A program made the translations under genes and the position numbers. A stretch of DNA of 64,000 bases from Paraburkholderia piptadeniae (GTDB taxonomy: Bacteria > Pseudomonadota > Gammaproteobacteria > Burkholderiales > Burkholderiaceae). The stretch covers positions 62,001-126,000 of the forward strand of contig NZ_CYGY02000011.1 of assembly GCF_900007165.1 (NCBI RefSeq). The letters are read 5' to 3'. Each line of letters starts with the position of its first letter. The first letter of the stretch is position 1. A model generated the notes under the pieces. That model ran no database searches. It was given only the letters and a program-made list of their open reading frames with translations, and was not told the DNA's origin. Below are positions 1 to 8,353 of the stretch, piece by piece.

Positions 1-1068
1 CTTGCCGTTCAGCAGATCAATGCCAAGGGCGGGATTCTAGGACGGCCCGTGGAACTCATGGTTGAAGACTCGGCAAACGACGTCGGCACCGGCGTGCAGA
101 AGGCGCGCAAGCTGATCGAACGCGATCAGGTCACCTTCCTCATCGGCGACGTGAACTCCGGTATCGCCCAGGCCATTTCCCAGGTCAGCAATGAGAAGAA
201 GGTGCTGCATATCGTTTCAGGCGGGCACACTGATACGATCACGGGCGTCGACTGCAAGTGGAATGTCTATCGCGTCTGCAACACGACCAGCATGGAGGCG
301 AACGCCGTCGCGAACCTGCTTTTCACCAAGTACGGCAAGAAGTGGCATTTCATCACACCGGACTACGCGTTCGGCCACACGCTGCAGAAAGCCGCGGCCG
401 CCGATCTGCAGAAGCTCGGTGGCACGATGACAGGCAACGAACTCACCCCGCTCGGCACGACTGACTTCTCCGCCTATCTGATCAAGGCGCGCGCGGCGAA
501 TCCCGACGTCCTGCTTGTGCTGCCGCAAGGCTCCGACATGGTCAACTGCCTGAAGCAGATTGCACAGTTCGGCATCGGCAAGACTATTCACGTCGCCGGG
601 CTACAGCAGGAGCTCGAGTCGCTCGAGGCAATGCCGCCGGAGGCGCGCGTTGGCTTCTGGATGTTCGAGTGGTACTGGAAGCAGCCGGGTGTGCCGGGAG
701 TCGAGAAGTTTGTTGCCGACATCCGTAAGGTGAACGGCGGCAAGGTCCCCACCGCGCGTCACTGGTTCGGCTATACATCCGTGCATACCCTTGCTGCCAT
801 CGCCAACAAGGAGAAGACGCTCGACGCCAGAAAGCTCGCCGAGGCGCTAGGCGGCTTCGAATTGGCAGACGACGTCAAGCTGCAGCCGAACAAGTGCTAC
901 TACCGCAAGGGGGATCACCAGCTGATGACGTCGTCGTTCGTGGGCGAAGCGTTATCCCAGCCGGCGGGTGACCCGGAAGACCTGTTCCGCGTAGAACGCG
1001 TGGTCGCGGGTGACAAGACCGCACCTCCCGAGAGCGAAACCGGCTGCAAACTGCAGTGGCCCTCCTGA
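1..1068 (+). CDS. ABC transporter solute-binding protein, Leu/Ile/Val (LivK/LivJ) type, 5' end outside the window
   Basis: The frame is open from the first base, so the gene starts upstream and the signal peptide is not visible. The first residues seen (LAVQQINAKGGILGRPVEL) are the classic start of the mature Peripla_BP_6 fold, followed by the EDSANDVGTGVQKARKLI segment typical of type I periplasmic binding proteins. About 355 residues are present, close to the whole mature protein. It should capture an amino acid, amide or similar small solute in the periplasm and hand it to the LivHM permease encoded next. The 134-bp gap to livH contains a hairpin. The ligand cannot be told from sequence alone; urea or short-chain amides are alternatives to branched-chain amino acids. 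Confidence 0.9.
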   Translation, partial: LAVQQINAKGGILGRPVELMVEDSANDVGTGVQKARKLIERDQVTFLIGDVNSGIAQAISQVSNEKKVLHIVSGGHTDTITGVDCKWNVYRVCNTTSMEANAVANLLFTKYGKKWHFITPDYAFGHTLQKAAAADLQKLGGTMTGNELTPLGTTDFSAYLIKARAANPDVLLVLPQGSDMVNCLKQIAQFGIGKTIHVAGLQQELESLEAMPPEARVGFWMFEWYWKQPGVPGVEKFVADIRKVNGGKVPTARHWFGYTSVHTLAAIANKEKTLDARKLAEALGGFELADDVKLQPNKCYYRKGDHQLMTSSFVGEALSQPAGDPEDLFRVERVVAGDKTAPPESETGCKLQWPS

Positions 1069-1077
1069 TAGCGCAAA

Positions 1078-1100
1078 CGCCCGGGCAGGTTCGCCGGGCG
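1078..1100 (+). terminator. Intergenic hairpin between binding-protein gene and livH
   Basis: Arms CGCCCGG and CCGGGCG (7 bp) enclose a 9-nt loop ten bases after the stop codon. No T-run follows, so this is more likely an mRNA-stabilising or partially attenuating element than a full terminator. Such elements often let the binding protein be made in excess over the permease. Confidence 0.5.
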
Positions 1101-1202
1101 CCGTTCTCATCGCGTAAGTCGGACGTATGTGGACCGTATGTGGTCGAACTGCGGCACCAACCGTCGAGCGAAGCACAGGTGCCATAACAAGAATGGTGAG
1201 CG

Positions 1203-2072
1203 ATGACTCAACTGCTGCTCTTCAACGTCACCAACGGGCTGATCATCGGCGCGTTTTACGTGCTGATGGCTCTCGGGTTGTCGCTCATTCTCAACCTGAG
1301 CAATGTCATCAACTTCGCTCACGGCGGCTTCCTTGTCGCTGGCGGATACTTTGCCTATACGATCACGCCCTACGTAGGGTTCTGGGGCGCGCTGCTGATC
1401 GCACCGCCGGGCACGGCGCTGATCGGCTACGTCCTTGAACGGGTGCTCATCCGGCGAGTCTACGGGCGCGACCCGCTCTACAGCCTGCTCCTGACGTTCG
1501 GTCTTGCGTTTATCTTCGAGGACGGCACCCGTTTCATCTGGGGCGCGCAAGGCAAACCGGTGACCATTCCGTCTGTGCTAGCCCAGCCTCTGAGCAACAC
1601 GTTCTTCTTCATCACCGGCTATCGCCTCTTCATGGTCGCCACGGTGGCGGTGACAGTGGCGCTGCTTTTCATCCTGCTGCGCTATAGCCGGCTCGGCATC
1701 CGTATCCGCGCCGGCACCCTCGACCTCGAAACAGTGGCGGCACTCGGCATCAACGTGGGCAGGCTGCGTTCGTTCAATTTCGCCCTCGGCGCCTTTCTCG
1801 CGGGTCTGAGCGGGGTGCTCGCCGCCGGCCAGCTTGGTCTGGAGCCGACGATGGGAACGGGGCTCCTGATGCCGAGCTTCATAGCGATCATCGTCGGCGG
1901 AGTTGGCAGCCTCACGGGCACGCTGCTCGGCGGCTTGCTGATCGGCGTCGCCTCCGGCATCACCGCTGTGTTCCTGCCCGCAGCAAGCGAAGCGATCATC
2001 TACGTGCTGATGGCCATCGTGCTGCTGCTGCGCCCACACGGCCTGCTCGGCGAGGAGGGCATGCTGACATGA
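1203..2072 (+). CDS. livH: Branched-chain amino acid ABC transporter permease LivH
   Basis: A 289-residue integral membrane protein with the BPD_transp_2 (LivH/LivM) signature. It has an N-terminal NGLIIGAFYVLMALGLSL helix, the NLSNVINFAHGGFLVAGGY segment typical of LivH, and a C-terminal GGVGSLTGTLLGGLLIG loop that contacts the ATPases. Length matches the family (about 290-300). It forms the inner-membrane channel with LivM. The stop codon overlaps the livM start by four bases (ATGA), showing translational coupling. The substrate is set by the binding protein encoded just upstream. Confidence 0.93.
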   Translation: MTQLLLFNVTNGLIIGAFYVLMALGLSLILNLSNVINFAHGGFLVAGGYFAYTITPYVGFWGALLIAPPGTALIGYVLERVLIRRVYGRDPLYSLLLTFGLAFIFEDGTRFIWGAQGKPVTIPSVLAQPLSNTFFFITGYRLFMVATVAVTVALLFILLRYSRLGIRIRAGTLDLETVAALGINVGRLRSFNFALGAFLAGLSGVLAAGQLGLEPTMGTGLLMPSFIAIIVGGVGSLTGTLLGGLLIGVASGITAVFLPAASEAIIYVLMAIVLLLRPHGLLGEEGMLT

Positions 2073-3034
2073 GCGAAGCGCGACAGCCGAGGCACCGCAG
2101 GCTGCTGACGCTCGCGGCGATCTGGGCCGTGTTGCTGCTGGCTCCGTACTGGATGCCGTCGCTCGGCGGCTATACCGCGCTCGGCACACGCGTGCTCGTG
2201 CTCGGTCTCGCCGCGATGTCAGTGAATTTTCTGCTCGGCTTCACCGGCGTGTTGTCCTTCGGTCATGCCGCGTATTTCGGGCTGGGTGCGTATGGCGCTG
2301 GCCTCGCGCTGAAATTCCTTGCGCCGAGCACGCCGCTCGCTCTTCTGTGCGGAACGCTGCTCGGCGGGATCGCCGGTGCGCTGCTCGGTGCGTTTTGCGT
2401 AAGGCGGCGAGGCGTGTACTTCGCGATGGTCACCATCGCCTTCGGACAGGTCTTTTACTACATCGCATTCCAATGGAGCTCGTTGACGGGCGGCGATGAC
2501 GGCTTGCGCGGGTTCACGCGCATGCCGCTTCACCTCGGCTTCGCAACCATCGACATCCTGTCGAATGCCGATGCGTTCTATTACTTTGTCCTGTTTTGCC
2601 TCGCGCTGGCCGTCGGTCTGATGGGTTTCATCCTGCGCTCGCCGTTCGGGCACACGATGATCGCAATCCGCGAAAATGAACGGCGCGCGCGCTATCTGGG
2701 CATTCCCGTCGACTTTCATATCTGGATCGCTTTCACGCTCTCCTGCCTTTTCATGGGGTTTGCCGGTGCGCTCTATGCCCTTCTGAACAATTTCGCCGAT
2801 CCTCGCGGACTGCATTTCAGCCAGTCCGGCGACTTCGTGATGATGGCGGTGATGGGCGGCATGCGCAGCCTGTGGGGACCGCTTCTCGGCGCGGCGGTAT
2901 TCGTCGTGCTGCAGGACTATCTGTCGAGTATCACAGTCAACTGGATGTCGTTCGTCGGCATGCTGTTCATCGCGATCGTGCTGTTCTTCCCGCGGGGTCT
3001 GCTCGGCTTTATCCGGCGCAGGAGCGATTCATGA
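2069..3034 (+). CDS. livM: Branched-chain amino acid ABC transporter permease LivM
   Basis: A 321-residue polytopic membrane protein, second permease half of the HAAT-family importer. Family marks are the NFLLGFTGVLSFGHAAYFGLGAY segment, the RSPFGHTMIAIRENERRARYLG cytoplasmic loop (EAA-like ATPase contact) and the MMAVMGGMRSLWGPLLGA segment near the C terminus. It overlaps livH by four bases and its own stop overlaps the livG start by four bases, so the block is one operon. No long cytoplasmic fusion is present, so this is the plain LivM form. Confidence 0.93.
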   Translation: MSEARQPRHRRLLTLAAIWAVLLLAPYWMPSLGGYTALGTRVLVLGLAAMSVNFLLGFTGVLSFGHAAYFGLGAYGAGLALKFLAPSTPLALLCGTLLGGIAGALLGAFCVRRRGVYFAMVTIAFGQVFYYIAFQWSSLTGGDDGLRGFTRMPLHLGFATIDILSNADAFYYFVLFCLALAVGLMGFILRSPFGHTMIAIRENERRARYLGIPVDFHIWIAFTLSCLFMGFAGALYALLNNFADPRGLHFSQSGDFVMMAVMGGMRSLWGPLLGAAVFVVLQDYLSSITVNWMSFVGMLFIAIVLFFPRGLLGFIRRRSDS

Positions 3035-3780
3035 GCGTTCTCGAAGTGGCGCGCGTGAGCAAGCGCTTCGGCAGCCTCACTGCCGTACGCGATGTCTCGC
3101 TCGCCGTCGACGAAGGCGAGTTGCGCGCCATCATCGGACCAAACGGCGCCGGCAAGACCACCTTCTTCAATCTCATCAGCGGCTTTTTCCCGCCGACCAC
3201 AGGAACAATCGTGTTCGACGGGCAGGACATCACTGCCTTCCCGGCGCATCGGCGCGTCGCGACGGGCATCGCCCGCACGTTCCAGATTACCGAGATCTTT
3301 CCGGCACTCACGGTGTTCGAAAACGTTCGCATCAGCGCGGAGGTTACGGCTGGATTCCGCTTGCGGCCGTGGGTCGGACGCACCGAAAAAGCACGGGTGC
3401 GCGAGCGTGTCGAAGAAACGCTGGAACTCACCGGGCTAGCCGGGAAACGCGACCGGCTGACCGGCGAGCTTTCGCACGGCGACCAGCGCGTTGCAGAAAT
3501 CGCCATGGCGCTGGCCTTGCGGCCTCGTCTGCTGCTGCTCGACGAACCCACCGCCGGCATGGGCGACGAAGAGACCAATGAGATTACGCAGCTCATTCGC
3601 CGTCTGCGCAGCGGCGGCAAATTCACAATCGTGCTGATCGAGCACGACATGCGCGTGGTGTTCCATCTGGCCGACCGGATCACGGTGCTTGACCGGGGCA
3701 CGCTCCTCGCCGAGGGCGCGCCAGCGGAGATCGTGGCGAACGAGGCCGTGCAGGCGGCGTACCTGGGTGATGTGACATGA
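3031..3780 (+). CDS. livG: High-affinity branched-chain amino acid ABC transporter ATP-binding protein LivG
   Basis: A 249-residue ABC ATPase starting MSVLEVARVSKRFGS. A longer frame exists upstream but lies inside livM; the ATG overlapping the livM stop (ATGA) fits both the family length and the operon pattern. It shows Walker A GPNGAGKTT, the LivG-type signature LSHGDQR in place of LSGGQ, Walker B LLLLDEPTAGM and the switch His in LIEHDMRVVF. The C-terminal AYLGDV tail is the normal LivG end. It pairs with LivF to energise uptake. Confidence 0.94.
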   Translation: MSVLEVARVSKRFGSLTAVRDVSLAVDEGELRAIIGPNGAGKTTFFNLISGFFPPTTGTIVFDGQDITAFPAHRRVATGIARTFQITEIFPALTVFENVRISAEVTAGFRLRPWVGRTEKARVRERVEETLELTGLAGKRDRLTGELSHGDQRVAEIAMALALRPRLLLLDEPTAGMGDEETNEITQLIRRLRSGGKFTIVLIEHDMRVVFHLADRITVLDRGTLLAEGAPAEIVANEAVQAAYLGDVT

Positions 3781-4487
3781 ACGCAGCGCTCACCGCCGAG
3801 GAACTTCACACCTACTACGGCAAGAGCCACATCCTGCACGGCGTAAGCCTTGCGGTCGAGGAAGGTCGGATCACAGCATTGCTTGGCCGCAACGGCGCGG
3901 GCAAGACCACGACGCTGCGCACCCTTATGGGTCTGACACCCGCACGCCAGGGGCGCGTGACGATCTTCGGCGCGGATACGACGCGCTGGCCGACTTTCCG
4001 GATCGCCGCGAACGGCGTGGGCTATGTTCCCGAAGGACGAAGAATCTTCGCCAATCTCAGTGTCGAAGAAAATCTGCGCGTGCCGCTTGCGCGCAGCGGG
4101 CCTTGGACGATCGCGCGAATTTACGAGCTGTTTCCACGGCTTGCCGAACGCAAGGAAAGCCGCGGACGTCAGCTTTCCGGCGGCGAACAGGAGATGCTGT
4201 CAATTGCCCGCGCGCTGCTGCTCAATCCCCAGTTGCTGATTCTCGATGAACCCTCTCAGGGCCTGGCTCCGCTGATCGTGCGCGAGGTGTTTCGCGTCGT
4301 GTCGCAGATGCGCGACGAAGGGATTTCGGTTCTGCTTGTCGAGCAGAACGCGCACATGGGGCTTGAGATCGCCGATCATGCTTACGTGCTCGACGATGGC
4401 GGCATCGTCTATGCAGGCAGTTCACGCGACCTTGCCGCCGATGAAAGCCGTGTTCGCGCGTTGACCGGTGCGAGTGCGGAGGAGTGA
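3777..4487 (+). CDS. livF: Branched-chain amino acid ABC transporter ATP-binding protein LivF
   Basis: A 236-residue ABC ATPase, the usual LivF size. It contains Walker A GRNGAGKTT, the PEGRRIFANLSVEENL block diagnostic of LivF, signature LSGGEQEM, Walker B LLILDEPSQGLAP and the VEQN switch region. It overlaps livG by four bases and is the last gene of the operon; roughly 2 kb of gene-poor DNA follows. It works as a heterodimer with LivG on the cytoplasmic face of LivHM. Confidence 0.94.
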   Translation: MNAALTAEELHTYYGKSHILHGVSLAVEEGRITALLGRNGAGKTTTLRTLMGLTPARQGRVTIFGADTTRWPTFRIAANGVGYVPEGRRIFANLSVEENLRVPLARSGPWTIARIYELFPRLAERKESRGRQLSGGEQEMLSIARALLLNPQLLILDEPSQGLAPLIVREVFRVVSQMRDEGISVLLVEQNAHMGLEIADHAYVLDDGGIVYAGSSRDLAADESRVRALTGASAEE

Positions 4488-5164
4488 AAAGTGCCCATGT
4501 CGCTGGCATGCCGGATACGACAGAAGCGGCATACGTCGCGTCTCAGGGCGTCAATTCCGCATCGACCGAAGGAACACAATGAGCGATCCCGGCACGCGCC
4601 GAATCTGCGACGCGACTGGCCTCATGGACCCAACGGTTCCTTGTCCATTGAGCCAATGAAATTGCGCTGATCTGATGGTGCATGGACAAAATGAATCAGA
4701 GCGAAACTGGGCGCGAAGAACTGATGTCGATTTGACGCAGCCGGATGATGGCCGAAGATGAGCCGGGCACGGTTGATCCTGCTGTTCATTCAGTCTCTTG
4801 GTGTGTTGCATCTACCGGTTGAATCTGCACTGCAGACCGGCAACTCGCGCAAGCAACAACCATTCAGGCACGGCTTCGCCACTAACCGTGACCCGGTACC
4901 AGTCCTGTTTAGAACCAGAGATTTCCGGCTGCTTCGCTTGATGTGCCTGTGTGAACTGCATGGGCGTCAGGCGCAACATTCAACGCTAGCGCCGATTCTG
5001 ACTGTCACATCGCTGGGTCACACGTCGCGCTTATCGTTGTCAAGTCGACTTTCCTCGACATGGCCGACAGTCATTGTCGATTTCGGTTGGCCACCTGGTC
5101 TCGATCTGCGAACTGTAAGCGCACGAAACAGATCCGAAATTCTTTCGCGTCAATATTGCACGAG

Positions 5165-5243
5165 TATCGTCACACGACGATTCATTGCGCGCGCGGCAGT
5201 ATCGTCACACGACGATTCATTGCGCGCGCGGCAGCATCGTCAC
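5165..5243. repeat. Perfect 35-bp tandem duplication plus partial third copy
   Basis: Two identical 35-base units run from 5165 to 5199 and 5200 to 5234, and the first bases of a third unit (ATCGTCAC) follow. Each unit contains the small inverted repeat TCGTC-ACAC-GACGA and a GCGCGCGC run. Units are adjacent with no spacers, so this is not a CRISPR array. It could be a replication-slippage product or a double protein-binding site. Confidence 0.85.
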
Positions 5244-5419
5244 CCACCATCAGCGGGAAGTTGTCAGCGCGACCGACGGCAGCGATCGGCGAAGTCGAGC
5301 ACAGCTCTTCACCGGACGCGCGAATACGCCCGAGAACATGGTGGCACCTGCGCCCAAGGCATCACAGGCGGCATTCGCGTCAAGTGCCTTGCCGGATGTA
5401 TCCCGGTCGCGCGAGGCGG

Positions 5420-5608
5420 TCACGTTGCCAGAACGTCCAGCAGCTCCTCGGTGCTCATGATGCGAACACTGTCCTCGAGCAAACCCAAAAAGACCGTGTC
5501 GTACAGGATCTCCTGGTTGCGAACCGATAGATCGGTGCGAGCGGTAGTCATCTCTAGCGCGGCACTATGAGCCTGCTGGAGGATCTGGAGGGACGTTCTC
5601 TTTTCCAT
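5420..5608 (-). CDS. Possible small hypothetical protein (62 aa)
   Basis: The reverse frame starts MEKRTSLQILQQAHSAALE and has balanced composition with amphipathic helical stretches (TVFLGLLEDSVRIMSTEELLDVLAT), unlike the Arg/Ser-rich random frames around it. Only a weak AGG lies close to the ATG. No family is recognised. It may be a real small regulatory protein, or a chance frame. Confidence 0.33.
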   Translation of the reverse strand: MEKRTSLQILQQAHSAALEMTTARTDLSVRNQEILYDTVFLGLLEDSVRIMSTEELLDVLAT

Positions 5609-6513
5609 GCCTGTATAACGGCAGGGATGGGAAGAAATGAACCGTGCCCTTCGGTGACTCCGCGGGATGAGCGTTCGCAGCGGTCATCCGTATCAGCAGT
5701 GAATCCAGGCACACAGCATGTGAAAATTTTCGACCCAGATTTTCCTTGCGCATATATTTAGCCATCCTATTTGCAAGCCTTGCGCCCTGTACGACGAGAC
5801 CGATCAGTGACCTATGAGGACTGCTGGCGCGGGCAAAGCCGTGCTATTTCCGAGAGATCATCTCCCCACACTCGACAAGGACTTCGGCGAAATCCTGCTG
5901 ATCAGTACCTCCAGCCCACTTGCAGTTCGCAAGATCGGAGTCCCTATGCGCGACGATGAGAGCAGCGGGCACGGAATCATGCCTGCCTGTTAGTTCAGCA
6001 AATCCCTCAGATCTGTTAGAGCAATTTTCATTATGCGTCGCATTCTCACAGCCCGCGATGTTCTAGAGAACCGATTGTGGTCGCGCCTTGAAGCACGCGC
6101 GGTAGATTTCGGATCTGTTGGCACAATATCGGGTCGGGACGAATATGTCATGGCGTGAGCAATTACACCGACTACTTGTATGTCACGAAAGCTTCGCTGA
6201 CATCTCGGCTCCGAATAAGCTTAAGCAATCCTTAAGGCAAGTAACGGGGCTGAATTAGAGGGAATTTCAGCCTCATTTCCGCAATTTAACGGGTCTGCCT
6301 CTCTCCTATGATGACGGTGCGAAGGGTTCTGGAAACTGTTACTGCAAGACCTGCCATGCAAACGTTTGCGACGGGTTCGCAATTTGTACTCGAAATGCTC
6401 GCATGACGGACAGCCCAGACATTCGACAACGATGCTGAAGAGCACGGCGTCGCGCGAAGGATGCGACCCCGCTATTTTGGTATCCATATATGTTTTCCCA
6501 CACGGAGTCCTCC

Positions 6514-6699
6514 ATGCTGCAATTCTTCAAGTCTCTGTCGCGCGACGAACGCGGCGTTAGCGCACTCGAATACTCAGTGCTCGCAGGCATCGTTGTCATC
6601 GCGGTCGTGGCGGCCGGCGCCGTCTTCAGCGGCCCCGGCGGTCTGCCAACGCTGTTCTCGAACATGATCACGAAAGTGACGAACGCCCAGAACGGCTAA
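6514..6699 (+). CDS. flp: Flp family type IVb pilin
   Basis: A 61-residue prepilin starting MLQFFKSLSRDERGVSALEYSVLAG. The G/VSALEYSVLAG segment gives the prepilin peptidase cleavage site and the Flp motif with Glu at +5 and adjacent Tyr, followed by a hydrophobic helix (IVVIAVVAAGAVF). A CGGAG ribosome-binding site sits seven bases before this ATG; a longer frame from 6490 lacks one. It is the major subunit of the tight-adherence pilus made by the following genes. Only one pilin gene is seen here, and a strong hairpin follows it. Confidence 0.93.
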   Translation: MLQFFKSLSRDERGVSALEYSVLAGIVVIAVVAAGAVFSGPGGLPTLFSNMITKVTNAQNG

Positions 6700-6733
6700 T
6701 CGCTGTCTCCAGTCTGTGCCGCAGCAGGGAAAA

Positions 6734-6758
6734 CCCGGCTTCCCGCAAGGGAGCCGGG
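6734..6758 (+). terminator. GCAA-loop hairpin between flp and tadV
   Basis: Arms CCCGGCTTCCC and GGGAGCCGGG pair over 10 bp with a single bulged T and close on a GCAA (GNRA-class) tetraloop. There is no T-run. It lies 34 bases after the pilin stop, where Tad loci need more pilin than assembly protein, so partial termination or protection of the flp mRNA 3' end is the likely role. Confidence 0.65.
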
Positions 6759-6798
6759 CGCCTTGCTCGCACAGCAGGACATCACGGAAAAGCACTCG

Positions 6799-7278
6799 AT
6801 GCAGTACGCCGCAAAATCCGCAGCCTGTCTCGTGTTGGCATCGCTGGCTCTCAGCGACATGCGCTCCCGCCATTTGCCCACGCGCGCCGTATTGCTGGTC
6901 GCCTGTCTCTACGGTGTCGACGCCGAGGGAGTCAGTCTCTTTTCGCTCGCAGCGCACGTCGCTACTGCGATGATCGCCTTCCTGGCCTTTGCACTGTTAT
7001 TTCGGTTCGGCTGGATGGGCGGCGGCGACGTCAAGCTTGCTGCTGCCGTCTTTCTATGGACGGGGCCAGCTTATGCATGGCCGGTCTTCTTCATCGTGTC
7101 CTGCTGCGGACTGTTTTTGGGCATCGCGGCGCTCGCAATTCATTCGTACCGCCATCGTAAAACAGCGGACTCGCCGCAGTCCACGCAGCACGTGGTACAG
7201 CACGGCGTGCCCTACGGTGTTGCGCTCGCTGTCGGTGGCATTGCCGCCATCTGGCTGCCGGTACTGAACCGCCTTTAA
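6799..7278 (+). CDS. tadV: Tad pilus prepilin peptidase TadV/CpaA (A24 family)
   Basis: A 159-residue polytopic membrane aspartyl protease that cleaves the Flp leader. The two catalytic Asp positions are visible: SDMRSRHLP in the first cytoplasmic loop and the GGGDVK motif after the third segment. An ATG preceded by ACGGAA at good spacing was chosen; an upstream TTG in the same frame would add twelve residues without hydrophobic character. As usual for TadV it lacks the N-methyltransferase domain of PilD. It is the second gene of the Tad operon. Confidence 0.88.
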   Translation: MQYAAKSAACLVLASLALSDMRSRHLPTRAVLLVACLYGVDAEGVSLFSLAAHVATAMIAFLAFALLFRFGWMGGGDVKLAAAVFLWTGPAYAWPVFFIVSCCGLFLGIAALAIHSYRHRKTADSPQSTQHVVQHGVPYGVALAVGGIAAIWLPVLNRL

Positions 7279-7298
7279 TCATCCGGCCGTCTCACACC

Positions 7299-8306
7299 AT
7301 GCCCCGCATCCTGAAGCTCGCCATCCTGATGCTATTCGCGGCAATCGGCGCAGTAGTGTTCCGAGCGCTCTTCGTGGCCGCATCGCAACCGGGCCCCGCG
7401 CGCCCGCCCGTCATGGACCACGTGCGGGTGGCTGCGGCTGATCTGCCAGAGGGCATGCTGTTACGCGACAGTGATCTGACGTGGAAAGAAATGCCGCACA
7501 AGCAGGTTCCACAAGGGGCGCTCGTCAAAGGTGAAAAGGATGATGCACTCGTACCGGATCTCAAGGGTGACGTGCTGCGTCATGCTGTAAAAGCCGGCGC
7601 GCCGCTTGGCAAGGCTGATGTCATTGCCCCCGATGCCCCCGGCTTTCTTGCTGCCGCATTACTGCCGGGCATGCGTGCAATCTCGGTTGCAATCGACGAC
7701 GTCTCCGGCAATGCAGGATTGATCCAACCCGGCGATTACGTGGACGTGCTGCTCACGCGTCAACTCGACGGGTCCGGCGGCGAGCACCAGAACGACCCGC
7801 GCTCTGTGGAAAGCGAGACCGTGGTGAACCGCGTCCGCGTACTCGCGGTCGGCTCGATCTTCCAGCGACCGAAAGCGGATACCACCGACGCAAATACGCG
7901 TGCACGAACGGTCACGTTCGAAGTAACGCCGCATACCGCGCAGGTGGTGGCTGTTGCAAGCCACCTCGGTTCGCTCTCGCTCGCGCTCCGTAGCTTCGCA
8001 ACAAGCGATCGCAATCCGCCCGCTACCGGCGTCGAAACGCTGCCTCAAACGCCGCCAGTGTGGGCCGGCGATGTCTCCCGCGCGCTGTTGCCCGTGCGAG
8101 TAGCGGCGCGCGGTAAAGCGGAGCCTGTGCCGACGGTTCCACATCCCGTGATCGTCTACCGCGGATCCAAAGTGTCGGACGCGGCGGGAGACATACGTCC
8201 CATCGTCAACACCGGCGTCCCTGGCTTGCCGCCGTTGCCACCGTCCGCGCCCGCGACGGTGGCGGAACAGAGCCCGCTGCGCGAGCAGCGCAACGCACAA
8301 CCCTGA
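7299..8306 (+). CDS. cpaB: Flp pilus assembly protein CpaB/RcpC
   Basis: A 335-residue protein with an N-terminal membrane anchor (LKLAILMLFAAIGAVVFRALF), then a SAF domain (VRVAAADLPEGMLLRDSDLTWKEMP) and the RcpC/CpaB domain (GMRAISVAIDDVSGNAGLIQPGDYVDVLLT). The C-terminal 60 residues are Pro-rich and of low complexity. RcpC/CpaB proteins are periplasmic, associate with the secretin channel and may bind cell-wall material. The gene sits between the peptidase and secretin genes, the standard Tad order. Confidence 0.92.
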   Translation: MPRILKLAILMLFAAIGAVVFRALFVAASQPGPARPPVMDHVRVAAADLPEGMLLRDSDLTWKEMPHKQVPQGALVKGEKDDALVPDLKGDVLRHAVKAGAPLGKADVIAPDAPGFLAAALLPGMRAISVAIDDVSGNAGLIQPGDYVDVLLTRQLDGSGGEHQNDPRSVESETVVNRVRVLAVGSIFQRPKADTTDANTRARTVTFEVTPHTAQVVAVASHLGSLSLALRSFATSDRNPPATGVETLPQTPPVWAGDVSRALLPVRVAARGKAEPVPTVPHPVIVYRGSKVSDAAGDIRPIVNTGVPGLPPLPPSAPATVAEQSPLREQRNAQP

Positions 8307-8353
8307 TCCTTCGGCTCGCGAAGCGAGGCGTCGGAGTCTGACTGGAAGAAGTC

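Larger units (their letters stand above)
4488..6513. other. Gene-poor stretch between the liv operon and the Tad locus
   Basis: About 2 kb with no recognisable full-length gene. Open frames here are short or rich in Arg and Ser, as expected from out-of-frame reading of high-GC DNA. The stretch holds a 35-bp tandem duplication and one small reverse frame of more protein-like composition (both listed). The last 500 bases are visibly more AT-rich and should contain the promoter of the pilin gene, though no clear -35/-10 pair could be assigned. Confidence 0.6.

Noticed and set aside
2872..3030. Upstream extension of the LivG frame
   Set aside because: It lies inside livM in another frame and has no family similarity; the ATGA overlap start fits LivG length.
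5165..5243. CRISPR array
   Set aside because: The repeats are directly adjacent without spacers and only two full copies exist.
4758..5570. 270-codon forward frame in the gene-poor stretch
   Set aside because: Random composition, no ribosome-binding site, and it runs through the tandem repeat.
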